Source: Mesorhizobium escarrei
GTDB lineage: Bacteria > Pseudomonadota > Alphaproteobacteria > Rhizobiales > Rhizobiaceae
DNA: 36,092 bases
Assembly: GCF_935825525.1 (NCBI RefSeq)
Contig: NZ_CAKXZT010000157.1
Span: 1 to 36,092 of the forward strand
Reading direction: 5' to 3'
Shown here: positions 1-7,036 of the stretch, one piece after another
Layout: each line of letters opens with the position of its first letter
Position numbering within the stretch: position 1 is the stretch's first letter
Notes under the pieces: generated by a model
What the model saw: only the letters and a program-made list of their open reading frames with translations
What the model was told of the DNA's origin: nothing
Databases searched by the model: none
Program-made: the position numbers and the translations under genes

Positions 1-295
1 TATCATCTTCAGCCTCCTGCTCAATTGGCTGAGGCTTTTGTGTGCCTTGTTCCTGACAATGCTCACAACAGCCCTAACGCCACCACTCCGGCCGCGATCA
101 GCCTGAACTCCGCCCCTCAGTTGGGACAAAGCCCTCCAACGCAGATCACTTTCACGGTTGACGCGAAAATCGCTTTCTTCACGGACGACCAAATAGAGTC
201 GGAACAAACCGGAACCACGATGTTTGCTTTGGGCCCATAATGGGCCCAAAACGTTTTGGGCCGAGGGCAGTTTTTGTCAATAAAATCAATGGATA
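1..295. other. No confident gene at the left edge
   Basis: I see no supported gene here. An open frame at 25-240 on the plus strand has no ribosome binding site or recognisable domain. The only clear structure is a set of GGGCCC-containing palindromes at 228-262, downstream of the minus-strand tRNA. Confidence 0.5.
228..262 (-). terminator. Overlapping GGGCCCAAA hairpins downstream of tRNA-Ile2
   Basis: Two perfect inverted repeats share a middle arm. TTTGGGCCCA at 228-237 pairs with TGGGCCCAAA at 241-250, and 243-262 is a 20-bp perfect palindrome (GGCCCAAAA/TTTTGGGCC around CG). They lie 34 nt past the mature 3' end of the minus-strand tRNA and could end its transcript or define its 3' trailer. 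The two folds exclude each other. There is no long T-run on the minus strand, so a classical intrinsic terminator is only possible. Confidence 0.4.
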
Positions 296-371
296 TGGTG
301 GGCCCGGAGGGACTCGAACCCCCAACCAAGCGGTTATGAGCCGCCGGCTCTAACCATTGAGCTACAGGCCC
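296..371 (-). tRNA. tRNA-Ile2 (anticodon CAU, lysidine type)
   Basis: The minus strand folds as a complete 76-nt cloverleaf. The acceptor strands are GGGCCTG (371-365) and CGGGCCC (306-300), followed by discriminator A and an encoded CCA (298-296). The T-arm is GGGGGTTCGAGTCCCTC and the anticodon loop is CTCATAA. The CAU anticodon in the context GGCTCATAACCGC matches elongator tRNA-Ile2 of bacteria rather than tRNA-Met. In that family the wobble C is converted to lysidine by TilS so that the tRNA reads AUA. Ile2 rather than Met is assigned by resemblance to the E. coli tRNA. Confidence 0.9.
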
Positions 372-463
372 CACACGCGGCTGGATTAATGTTTTTCCTC
401 GAATCGCACAAGGCTTTCCGAACTGGCTGGCCGAGATCGTCCAAATCAGCCCATATTCAGCCA

Positions 464-563
464 TTAGAGCGACCTGCGTCCACTTAGACGCGCAAGTACG
501 CTCTAACGCTTTGAACCCACGCATCGTGCTTTCCGAAATCGATTCCGATTTTGGGCCGATGCG
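464..563 (-). repeat. Dispersed two-hairpin intergenic repeat, copy 1
   Basis: Read on the minus strand, 563-520 forms a long hairpin (CGCATCGGCCC...GCACGATGCG around an imperfect AAATCG palindrome). A second segment (503-464) follows with AGAGCG...CGCTCT arms. The same two-part element occurs in opposite orientation at 8742-8841. Copy 1 is more degenerate and ends 43 bp before the SIMPL gene. It looks like a member of a dispersed mesorhizobial intergenic repeat family; the family assignment is from memory. Confidence 0.65.
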
Positions 564-606
564 GTAGTCGACAAGCGCGACTGGATCGCAGACCGAGGAG
601 ATTTTT

Positions 607-1317
607 ATGACCAGACATCTTTTGCCCTTGGCGCTCGCCGCCGCAATCGCGTTTCCGGCGATGGCCGGTGCGGCCGATTCGCCGCCGCCGCCCCGCATCG
701 TCGTCACTGGCGAAGGCGAAGCAACCGCGGCCCCCGACCTGGCGCTGCTGACGCTCAGCGTCATGCGCGAGGCCAAGACCGCGCGTGCCGCGCTCGATGC
801 CAACAACGACGCCATGGCTTCGGTGATTGCCGCAATGAAGTCGGCTGGCATCAAGGAGCGCGACCTGCAGACGGCCGGCATCCAGATCAACCCACGCTAC
901 AATTATACCAACAAGGCGGACGGGAGCCAGGAAGCCGAACTCATCGCCTATCAGGTGACCAACACGCTTTCGGTGCGCATCCGCGACATCGACAAAACAG
1001 GCGAGATTCTCGACAGGGCGGTATCGCTCGGCGTCAACCAAGGTGGCGGCATCTCGTTCTCCAACGAAGATCCAACGGCAACTGTCACCGAAGCCCGCAA
1101 GAAGGCGGTCGCCGACGCCATGGCCAAGGCCAGGACTCTGGCTGAAGCTGCCGGCGTCAGCATCGGACGGGTGCTGGAAATCACCGACCAGAACGTCGCG
1201 CCGCCGCCGATACCGATGAACGCCAAGGCTTTTGATGCGGCTCGCGAATCGGTTCCGGTGCAGGCTGGCGAGAATTCCTACACGGTGCAGGTCAACGTCA
1301 CTTTCGAGTTGAAGTGA
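607..1317 (+). CDS. SIMPL domain-containing (DUF541) periplasmic protein
   Basis: The product is 236 residues and starts with a signal peptide (positively charged MTRH, hydrophobic core, AGAA cleavage region near residue 23). The mature part begins with IVVTGEGEATAAPDLA, the start of the SIMPL/DUF541 fold, and ends in the typical VNVTFELK strand. Family members are secreted or periplasmic proteins of poorly defined function, some linked to oxidative stress or to outer membrane proteins. A GAGGAG ribosome site lies about 7 nt before the ATG. A strong terminator at 1366-1401 suggests a single-gene unit. The exact role is unknown. Confidence 0.9.
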   Translation: MTRHLLPLALAAAIAFPAMAGAADSPPPPRIVVTGEGEATAAPDLALLTLSVMREAKTARAALDANNDAMASVIAAMKSAGIKERDLQTAGIQINPRYNYTNKADGSQEAELIAYQVTNTLSVRIRDIDKTGEILDRAVSLGVNQGGGISFSNEDPTATVTEARKKAVADAMAKARTLAEAAGVSIGRVLEITDQNVAPPPIPMNAKAFDAARESVPVQAGENSYTVQVNVTFELK

Positions 1318-1365
1318 CCGCCACCTGAAGTGGTTCGGCAGCGGCAACATTGACTTTGCTGCATG

Positions 1366-1401
1366 AAAAAACCCCGGAGGACTGGTCCTCCGGGGGTTTT
1401 T
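1366..1401 (+). terminator. Intrinsic terminator after the SIMPL gene
   Basis: ACCCCGGAGGA and TCCTCCGGGGGT form a GC-rich stem with a four-base loop, flanked by an A-run on the left and TTTTT on the right. It starts 48 bp after the SIMPL stop. The A/T symmetry means it could also work on the other strand, but the minus gene at 1539 is still over 130 bp away. Confidence 0.85.
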
Positions 1402-1449
1402 CGAGCCGCACCCTTCTCTCAGCGGAAAGGGGCTCTACTACTCCAGACC

Positions 1450-1497
1450 GACCTTCGCAGAAGGTCATGTCCCAAGCTGACCTTCGCAGAAGATCAT
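1450..1497. repeat. Two direct copies of a 19-bp mini-palindrome
   Basis: GACCTTCGCAGAAGGTCAT at 1450-1468 recurs at 1479-1497 with one change (AAGATCAT), a 29-bp period. Each copy holds the palindrome GACCTT-CGCAG-AAGGTC. They lie between the SIMPL terminator and the 3' end of the minus-strand gene at 1539. They could be protein sites or remnants of a short repeat. Confidence 0.6.
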
Positions 1498-1538
1498 ACT
1501 ACCAGGCGGGCCGTTGCCGGTAGGCAACGTGCGAACGC

Positions 1539-1901
1539 TTACCGGTAGAGGACCGGGCAGCCGCGCTCATTGGCGAACACGACCACGACGCGGTCGCCAT
1601 ACTGGCGGCCCGCTACTTTCACGGTGCGGCGGCCGACGTCGATGATACGGGCACGGCGCAGACCCATGCGCTCTGCCTTGCCGAGAGCACGGTTTGGCGA
1701 GCAGGACCGGCGCCAGTCGCGTTCGCGGCGGCGTTCGCGGTAGTAACCATCGTCATCGCCGGTATAGACGCCAACGCGCGGATCGTCATCGTCGCCGAAG
1801 CCGAGATAGATGCTGTCTGCCTGGGCTGTGGCGGGGATAGCGGCAAGCGTGCCGAGGCCGATAAGCGCCGAAAGGGCCGCCGTCTTGATCGTGTTGAACA
1901 T
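1539..1901 (-). CDS. Small secreted protein of unknown function
   Basis: The product is 120 residues. A signal peptide (MFNTIKTAALSALIGLGTLA, cut after TAQA) is followed by an acidic stretch (GDDDDPRVGVYTGDDDG), an arginine-rich linker and a conserved-looking C-terminal part with two cysteines (RRSCSPNRAL and ERGCPVLYR). The C-terminal part resembles short secreted proteins of rhizobia that are annotated as hypothetical. The start at 1901 is chosen because a GGAGAG site lies just upstream and the signal peptide begins there; an upstream in-frame ATG at 1949 has no such support. No function is assigned. Confidence 0.75.
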   Translation of the reverse strand: MFNTIKTAALSALIGLGTLAAIPATAQADSIYLGFGDDDDPRVGVYTGDDDGYYRERRRERDWRRSCSPNRALGKAERMGLRRARIIDVGRRTVKVAGRQYGDRVVVVFANERGCPVLYR

Positions 1902-2159
1902 TATCTTCTCTCCTTGTTCAGGGCTTCCGCCCGCCTTTGATCGAACCAATCATGTCTTGGTCGAACCGATGGCGAGGAGAATGCGCTTGCGTATCTGAAC
2001 TTTTTACGAACCGGCCGTTCATTTCGGGTTCATGTAACAGCAACAAGCAATTGCGCAGTCTTCTCGGCTTTTCGGTTCTGAACAATCCGGTCGGTTCTGA
2101 ACCATTTGGATAGAAAACGCGCTGTCGGGCGGCCGGTTCCGGGCCCTGAAGGCCGGGCC

Positions 2160-2606
2160 CTAGGGCTCGTCGTCCAGCATGTGCTCGAAATAGTCGTCCG
2201 GCTCGGCAAGATCGGTCTCGCTGGCGCTGACCCGGCCGCGCATCGAGATGCCGGCCTCATGCACCGTCTCGGCACTGCCCGACACCAGCCTGTGCCACCA
2301 GTAGAGATCGTGGCCCTCGGCGACCAGCCGGTAGGCGCAGGTCTTGGGCAGCCAGCTGATGGTGCGCACATTCTGCGGCGTCAGCCCGACGCAGTCCGGG
2401 ACGCGGGCCAGCCGGTTGGCATAGTCCGAACAGCGGCACGTTTCGGCGTCGAACAGCCGGCAGCCGACGCTGGTCCAGTAGATCTCGCTGGTGTCTTCGT
2501 CCTCGAGTTTCGACAGACAGCATTTGCCGCAGCCGTCGCAAAGCGATTCCCACTCGGCCGGGGTCATCGCTTCGAGCGTCTTGGTTTTCCAGAACGGCGT
2601 TTCCAT
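2160..2606 (-). CDS. YcgN-family cysteine cluster protein (UPF0260)
   Basis: The 148-residue product carries the family signature: WESLCDGCGKCC near the N-terminus, then GCRLFD, CRCSDYANR, VPDC and WLPKTCAYR. Regularly spaced cysteines (CxxCxxCC and CxC) suggest metal or Fe-S binding, as proposed for the YkgJ/YcgN superfamily, but no reaction is known. Length agrees with the family. The start at METPFW (2606) fits known N-termini; an upstream ATG at 2699 would add a non-conserved stretch. It is divergent from the OmpA-family gene with about 210 bp between them. Confidence 0.9.
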   Translation of the reverse strand: METPFWKTKTLEAMTPAEWESLCDGCGKCCLSKLEDEDTSEIYWTSVGCRLFDAETCRCSDYANRLARVPDCVGLTPQNVRTISWLPKTCAYRLVAEGHDLYWWHRLVSGSAETVHEAGISMRGRVSASETDLAEPDDYFEHMLDDEP

Positions 2607-2818
2607 TGACGGGATGTGGCCCCCGCCGGCGTCAAGGTCAAGCACCGCAACAGACGCAGACCCGGACAGAACCATAGGCCGGCACCATAGGAATAACACG
2701 AAGTCGCCTTCAAAACGCCGGCCAATTGCCCTTCGTAGCCGTTAATGCCCACTAACCGGAACCAATCCGGTTGATGAACAGTTTGGGCCGGGATGGGACG
2801 CCAAAAGGAGGATTTCTA

Positions 2819-4996
2819 ATGAAACGCCAACCACGGATTCTCGCAGGCACGGCACTTGGCCTGCTGATGGCGTCCGCGCCGTTGGGCGCATTCCCGTTGC
2901 AGGGCAGCGCTGCGTTCGACCCACCGCAAAGTACCGCCACGCCGTTGATCCCCGCGCAATCGAACTGCCCTGAAGGCGAGTCGGCGGAAGGCTGCGCACA
3001 GCAGGCGGAACCGGAGCAGAAGCCTCGCAGGAAGCGCGAGCGGCAGGCCGAATCGGCGCCCGCGGAACAGGCCGCGCCTTCCGGCGAGGAGCAGCAGGGC
3101 AATCAGCGCAGGAAGAGGCGCGAGCAGCAACAGCAGGAGGAAGCCGCCGAACGGCCCGCTGAGCAGGCCGCACCTGCCAGCGACGAACAGCCGCGCAGAA
3201 AGAAGCGTGACCGGCAACAGCAGGAGGAAGCCGCACCCGCCGAGCAGGCCGCACCTGCCAGCGACGAACAGCCCGAACCGCGCAGAAAGAGGCGTGACCG
3301 GCAACAGCAGGAGGAAGCCGCGCCGGCCGAACGGCCCGCCGAGCAGGCCGCGCCTGCGAGCGACGAACAGCCCGAACCGCGCAGAAAGAAGCGCGACCGG
3401 CAACAGCAGGAGGAAGCCGCACCGGCCGAACGGCCCGCGGAGCAGGCCGCGCCTGCGAGCGACGAACAGCCCGAACAGCGCAGGAAGAAGCGTGACCGGC
3501 AACAGCAGGAGGAAGCCGCACCGGCCGAACGGCCCGCCGAGCAGGCCGCACCTGCCAGCGACGAACAGCCCGAACCGCGCAGAAAGAAGCGGGAGCAGGA
3601 TCAGCAGATCGAAGCCGCACCATCCGAACAGCCAGCCAGGAAGGAACCCGGCGAGCAGGGCGAGCCGCTTCCGACCGACCAGCAAGCAGCTCCGACGGAG
3701 GGCGACAAGCCCCGGGATCAGGCCAGGGAACGCGGCAAGAAGCCTGTCGACGAACAGCCGGTGACAGGAGAGCAGCCCCCAACCGGCGAGCAGCCCGCCG
3801 AGCGCGAGCAGGCCGCGCCCGCCGAAGGCGAAGGTGCGGCCCAAGGCGAGGCTGCCGTGTTCGACAGTCAGAAGGAGCGCAAGCGCAGGGCCGGGAGGGA
3901 CAACGCGCAAGAGACCGGCGGCCAGGACGCCGGTGGTCAGCCCGCGCAGCAGAACGGCGAGCAGGCGGAAGCCCCGAGACCGGCTCCGGTCGACCAGGGA
4001 CCGCCGCCCACCGACGACAGGGCGGCGCAGCAGGCGATCAAGCTTGAGAGGGTGGTTCGGGCGACGGAGGAAAAGGGCAGACGCGTTGAGCGTGCGCCCG
4101 ACGACGAAGACATTCGCCGCCGTCCACGCCCGCGAGGGGTCGACGTTGTCAGGGAACTCGGCGACCGCGTTATCCTCCAGTTCAACAACCAGACGATCGT
4201 GGAAAGCGACGATGCGCCGCGCATGCGCCGTGGCGCGCGGAACGTCTACTATGAGGAGTTGTCGGGCAATCGCACCCGGGAAATCGTCGAGCGTGACAAC
4301 GGAATCCAGATCGTCACCATCCGCAACCGCTACGGCGATGTCGTCCAGCGTTCACGCATCGCGCCCGATGGACGCGAATATGTGCTGAGCTATGTCGACG
4401 AGCGACACTATGAGGACGATGGCGACTGGCGCGATCCGGGCGACGACCTGCCGCCGATTCGGATCGATATTCCGCGCGAGGAGTACATTCTGGATTCCGA
4501 GGCGGTCGAGGATCCGGCCGACTACTATGCCTTTCTTGAACAGCCGCCGGTGGAGAGGGTGCAACGCCTCTACTCGATCGACGAGGTCAAGCGCTCGGCC
4601 CGCGTGCGCGACATCGCCCGCCGCATCGACCTCGACACGCTGAACTTCGAATTCGGTTCAGCCTCGATCCCCGAAACCGAGGTGCAGAAACTGGAAGGCG
4701 TCGCCAGCGCCATGGAGAAGCTCTTGGAGAAGAACCCGGCGGAAACCTTCCTGATCGAAGGCCATACCGATGCCGTCGGCAGGCCGGAGGCGAACCTCGC
4801 TCTGTCCGACCGTCGCGCGGAGGCTGTCGCCGAAGCCCTGAGCAATGCCTTCAGCATCCCGCCGGAGAACCTGACGACACAGGGCTATGGCGAGGAGTAT
4901 CTTAAGGTCGATACGTCGGAGCCTGAGCGCGAGAACCGTCGCGTCGCCATCCGCCGCATCACCTCGCTGGTGGCGCCGGTGGCCAGCGCGAATTAA
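2819..4996 (+). CDS. OmpA-family protein with long Q/E/A/P-rich repeat region
   Basis: The product is 725 residues: a signal peptide (residues 1-30), a disordered charged region (about 50-420) with a 33-residue tandem repeat, a middle region of unknown fold with DGREYVLSYVDERHYED, and a C-terminal OmpA peptidoglycan-binding domain (about 605-715) with the EGHTDAVG, SDRRAEAV and ENRRVAIRR motifs. It is expected to be periplasmic or outer-membrane anchored and to bind peptidoglycan, with the repeat spanning the periplasm. The start has a near-ideal AAGGAGG site 7 nt upstream, which rules out an upstream in-frame ATG at 2771. Function beyond wall binding is not clear. Confidence 0.9.
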   Translation: MKRQPRILAGTALGLLMASAPLGAFPLQGSAAFDPPQSTATPLIPAQSNCPEGESAEGCAQQAEPEQKPRRKRERQAESAPAEQAAPSGEEQQGNQRRKRREQQQQEEAAERPAEQAAPASDEQPRRKKRDRQQQEEAAPAEQAAPASDEQPEPRRKRRDRQQQEEAAPAERPAEQAAPASDEQPEPRRKKRDRQQQEEAAPAERPAEQAAPASDEQPEQRRKKRDRQQQEEAAPAERPAEQAAPASDEQPEPRRKKREQDQQIEAAPSEQPARKEPGEQGEPLPTDQQAAPTEGDKPRDQARERGKKPVDEQPVTGEQPPTGEQPAEREQAAPAEGEGAAQGEAAVFDSQKERKRRAGRDNAQETGGQDAGGQPAQQNGEQAEAPRPAPVDQGPPPTDDRAAQQAIKLERVVRATEEKGRRVERAPDDEDIRRRPRPRGVDVVRELGDRVILQFNNQTIVESDDAPRMRRGARNVYYEELSGNRTREIVERDNGIQIVTIRNRYGDVVQRSRIAPDGREYVLSYVDERHYEDDGDWRDPGDDLPPIRIDIPREEYILDSEAVEDPADYYAFLEQPPVERVQRLYSIDEVKRSARVRDIARRIDLDTLNFEFGSASIPETEVQKLEGVASAMEKLLEKNPAETFLIEGHTDAVGRPEANLALSDRRAEAVAEALSNAFSIPPENLTTQGYGEEYLKVDTSEPERENRRVAIRRITSLVAPVASAN
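3122..3595 (+). repeat. In-frame 99-bp coding tandem repeat
   Basis: Copies begin at 3212, 3299, 3398 and 3497, with a divergent first unit from about 3122 and a partial unit after 3595. The standard period is 99 bp (33 codons); the 3212 copy is 87 bp because it lacks four codons (ERPA). Each unit encodes glutamine-glutamate, alanine-proline and arginine-lysine blocks. Near-identity of the copies at the DNA level suggests recent expansion and possible length variation between strains. Confidence 0.9.
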
Positions 4997-5047
4997 TTCG
5001 CAATTCCAGAACCTGAACTGGTTTCTGGAATCTATGCGGGAAGAGGT

Positions 5048-5080
5048 CGCCCACCCCGGTTCCACCGGGATGGGCGGTTT
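5048..5080 (+). terminator. Possible terminator after the OmpA-family gene
   Basis: CGCCCACCCCGG (5048-5059) pairs with CCGGGATGGGCG (5065-5076) with a single mismatch and a five-base loop, followed by GTTTC. It lies 52 bp after the OmpA stop. The T-run is short, so termination may be partial. Confidence 0.5.
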
Positions 5081-5245
5081 CGACAATGAGCCGAGGTTGA
5101 AAGAGAATGTGCGCCGCGATTTTAATCAGGCATTGAATCGCGAGGGCGTCCGCCCCAGATTCTGGCTAGGGCTTCCCTGCCCTGTCCCGACTCCAGCGGG
5201 ACACATGAGCCCCGCCGGTACCCCCTCGCCGGCGGGGTTTTGTTT
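5081..5245 (+). ncRNA. Candidate structured RNA or long 3' UTR
   Basis: No gene is visible between 4997 and 5349. The segment holds successive hairpins: CGCGATT/AATCGCG (5115-5121 with 5136-5142), a TGTCCCG/CGGGACA stem near 5182-5203, and a strong terminator at 5210-5241. A structured stretch closed by an intrinsic terminator 214 bp after the coding gene fits a 3'-derived sRNA or a long structured 3' UTR. No promoter was identified and no RNA family was recognised. Confidence 0.25.
5210..5241 (+). terminator. Intrinsic terminator
   Basis: CCCCGCCGG (5210-5218) and CCGGCGGGG (5229-5237) form a perfect 9-bp stem with a ten-base loop, followed by TTTTGTTT. Orientation is plus, so it serves the OmpA transcript or a small RNA starting downstream of that gene, not the minus-strand SDR gene. 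Confidence 0.85.
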
Positions 5246-5349
5246 CTGAGCTTCGGAGGAGAACCGAGGCCTATGCGGGGCCTAGACAATTCCTCACGGT
5301 GGCCTCGAAGCCAAGCAGGCTGAGGAGTGAGAACGGCGTCCGGTGCCAG

Positions 5350-6216
5350 TCAGTAGATATTTTTGACGTTGGTTTTCGAATTTGCAAACACCTCGTCTGG
5401 CACGAAGAAGTCACCGGCGAGCGGGCCCGTCGCATCAGGCGCATAGATCGAAAAGTCGCTGACGCCCTCGGCGCGCAGCACCTCCTCGTCGATGTAGAAA
5501 TTGCCGGTCGCTTCGCGCGACGGCCTGAGCAGGATCGCATGCGCGGCATCGGCCATGATATCGGGCGAACGGCTCATCGCCGCCACTGTCGCCCCGCCCA
5601 GAAGATTGCGCACCGCTGCCGTATCGATCGTCGAGATCGGCCACAGCGAATTGACGGCGATGCCGTCCCTGGCGAACTCCGCGCTCATGCCCAGCGTGCA
5701 CATCGACATGCCGAATTTGGCCATCGTATAGGCGACATGGTTCTTGAACCATTTGGCCTTCATGTCGAGCGGCGGCGCCAGATTCAAGATGTGAGGATTG
5801 TCAGCCAACTTTAGGTGCGGAATGCACATTTTGGAAACCAGGAACGTGCCGCGTGTGTTGATCTGGTGCATCAGGTCGTAGCGCTTCATATCGGTTTCCA
5901 GCGTGCCGGTGAGTTGGATGGCGCTGGCATTGTTGATGCAGATGTCGATGCCGCCGAATTTTTCGACGGTCCGGGCGACCGCCTCGGCCACCTGCCCCTC
6001 CTCGCGTATGTCGCACAGCATCGGCAATGCCTTGCCGCCGGCCTGCTCGATCTCCTGCGCGGCCGTATAGATCGTGCCCGGCAGCTTCGGGTGCGGCTCG
6101 GCGGTCTTGGCCGCGATGGTTACGTTGGCGCCGTCGCGCGCAGCGCGCAGCGCGATCGCCAGCCCGATGCCGCGCGACCCGCCGGAGATGAACAGCGTCT
6201 TTCCCTTGAGCGACAT
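5350..6216 (-). CDS. HSDL2-like short-chain dehydrogenase/reductase
   Basis: The product is 288 residues with an N-terminal Rossmann fold. It shows the cofactor motif SGGSRGIG (residues 11-18), NNAS at 95-98 and the active-site YxxxK as Y163/K167. The segment after it (GMSMCTLGMSAEFARDGIAVNSLWP) matches the hydroxysteroid-dehydrogenase-like 2 subgroup, whose substrates are unknown but probably acyl or lipid compounds. The position that usually holds the catalytic serine (NxSPPL in that subgroup) is A147 here (NLAPPL). The start at 6216 places MSLKGKTLFISGG at the N-terminus as in relatives, with a GGAGG site upstream. The gene is divergent from vapBC. Confidence 0.88.
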   Translation of the reverse strand: MSLKGKTLFISGGSRGIGLAIALRAARDGANVTIAAKTAEPHPKLPGTIYTAAQEIEQAGGKALPMLCDIREEGQVAEAVARTVEKFGGIDICINNASAIQLTGTLETDMKRYDLMHQINTRGTFLVSKMCIPHLKLADNPHILNLAPPLDMKAKWFKNHVAYTMAKFGMSMCTLGMSAEFARDGIAVNSLWPISTIDTAAVRNLLGGATVAAMSRSPDIMADAAHAILLRPSREATGNFYIDEEVLRAEGVSDFSIYAPDATGPLAGDFFVPDEVFANSKTNVKNIY

Positions 6217-6353
6217 GTCTTCCGCCTCCGTTGCAAATCTGTTGGTCGCGATCCTTGCCCGCGCCGTCGCCAGACACAAGAGCGGCGAGCATCGAGGGGT
6301 GGTGACGCTGCGGAGGCGCCGCGAAATGCGTGGGCTCGCCAGCGGAGCAAGTA

Positions 6354-6381
6354 TATATTCCATAAAAAAAGGTGGAATATA
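6354..6381 (+). promoter_or_regulatory. vapBC leader inverted repeat, likely operator
   Basis: TATATTCCA (6354-6362) and TGGAATATA (6373-6381) are perfect 9-bp arms separated by ten bases, ending 2 bp before the vapB ATG. The AAGGTGGA ribosome site (6369-6376) lies partly inside the right arm. VapB-type antitoxins usually bind inverted repeats over their own promoter, so this is a good operator candidate. The same arms in RNA could hide the ribosome site. Confidence 0.65.
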
Positions 6382-6383
6382 GA

Positions 6384-6650
6384 ATGGCGCTGTCGATCAA
6401 GAACACGGAAGTCGAGCAATTGGCGCGGGAACTTGCCCGCCGCCGTCGCGTGTCGGTGACGGAAGCGATCCGTCAAAGCCTCGAGCGCGAAGTTGCGCGC
6501 GAGCGGCTTGTGCCGCGCGACGAGGCCGACGACCTTTTTCAGCGCCTGATGGCAATCGCCGAAAGAGCCGCAAAGATACCGAAACGCCAAGATGCGATGA
6601 CCGAAGACGAAATCCTCGGCTACGACGAACCCGGAATCCCGACGCGATGA
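6384..6650 (+). CDS. vapB: VapB-family antitoxin
   Basis: The 88-residue product begins MALSIKNTEVEQLARELA, the typical N-terminus of VapB-like antitoxins of the PSK/Rv0623 class, with a short DNA-binding region (SVTEAIRQSLERE) and an acidic C-terminal tail (ITEDE-like: MTEDEILGYDEPG) that would wrap the toxin. It should neutralise the neighbouring VapC and repress the operon. Its stop overlaps the vapC start by four bases, showing translational coupling. An upstream GTG at 6372 is possible but the ATG at 6384 fits the family and the AAGGTGGA site. Confidence 0.9.
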   Translation: MALSIKNTEVEQLARELARRRRVSVTEAIRQSLEREVARERLVPRDEADDLFQRLMAIAERAAKIPKRQDAMTEDEILGYDEPGIPTR

Positions 6651-7036
6651 TCATCGACTCCTCTGCCCTCGTCGCTATTTTGCGCACGGAACCAGGCTAT
6701 GATCGTTTCGTGCTGGCGGTCGCCCGGGCTGAAAGGCGGCTGCTCGCAACACGGACCCTGCTCGAGGCGACGATGGTGCTGGTCGGCCGCTGGCAAGACC
6801 AGATCGTCGACGGCTTCGAAGCCTTTTTGCGCACCGCATCGATCGAGACGATCCCTTTTACGGCCGACCACGCCGCTGTGGCCCGTCAGGCCTTCCTGCG
6901 CTATGGCAACGGCCGGCATCCGGCCGCTCTCAATTTCGGCAACTGCATCGCCTGTGCCACGGCCCGTCTCGAGGCCATGCCGCTGCTGTTCAAGGGCGAC
7001 GATTTCCGGCTGACGGATATCGAACCGGCCGTGTAG
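6647..7036 (+). CDS. vapC: VapC-family PIN-domain toxin with D-to-N change
   Basis: The product is 129 residues, normal for VapC. A PIN-domain ribonuclease uses a cluster of acidic residues to hold Mg2+ and cut RNA, often initiator tRNA or rRNA. D4 (MIIDSSAL) and E40 (LLEATMVL) are present, and the late KGDDF motif keeps D118/D119. The central motif, usually NFGDC followed by an aromatic residue, reads NFGNC, so the expected aspartate is N99. This is one base change (GAC to AAC at 6941) and may lower or abolish nuclease activity. The stop codon is the first base triplet of the adjacent palindromic element. Confidence 0.88.
   Translation: MIIDSSALVAILRTEPGYDRFVLAVARAERRLLATRTLLEATMVLVGRWQDQIVDGFEAFLRTASIETIPFTADHAAVARQAFLRYGNGRHPAALNFGNCIACATARLEAMPLLFKGDDFRLTDIEPAV

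Noticed and set aside
2742..3910. Two long minus-strand reading frames (346 and 364 codons) opposite the OmpA-family gene
   Set aside because: They are open only because the 99-bp repeat has a period divisible by three and lacks stops in several frames. Their translations are monotonous Ala/Arg/Val or Leu/Gly-rich text, with no ribosome site or domain.
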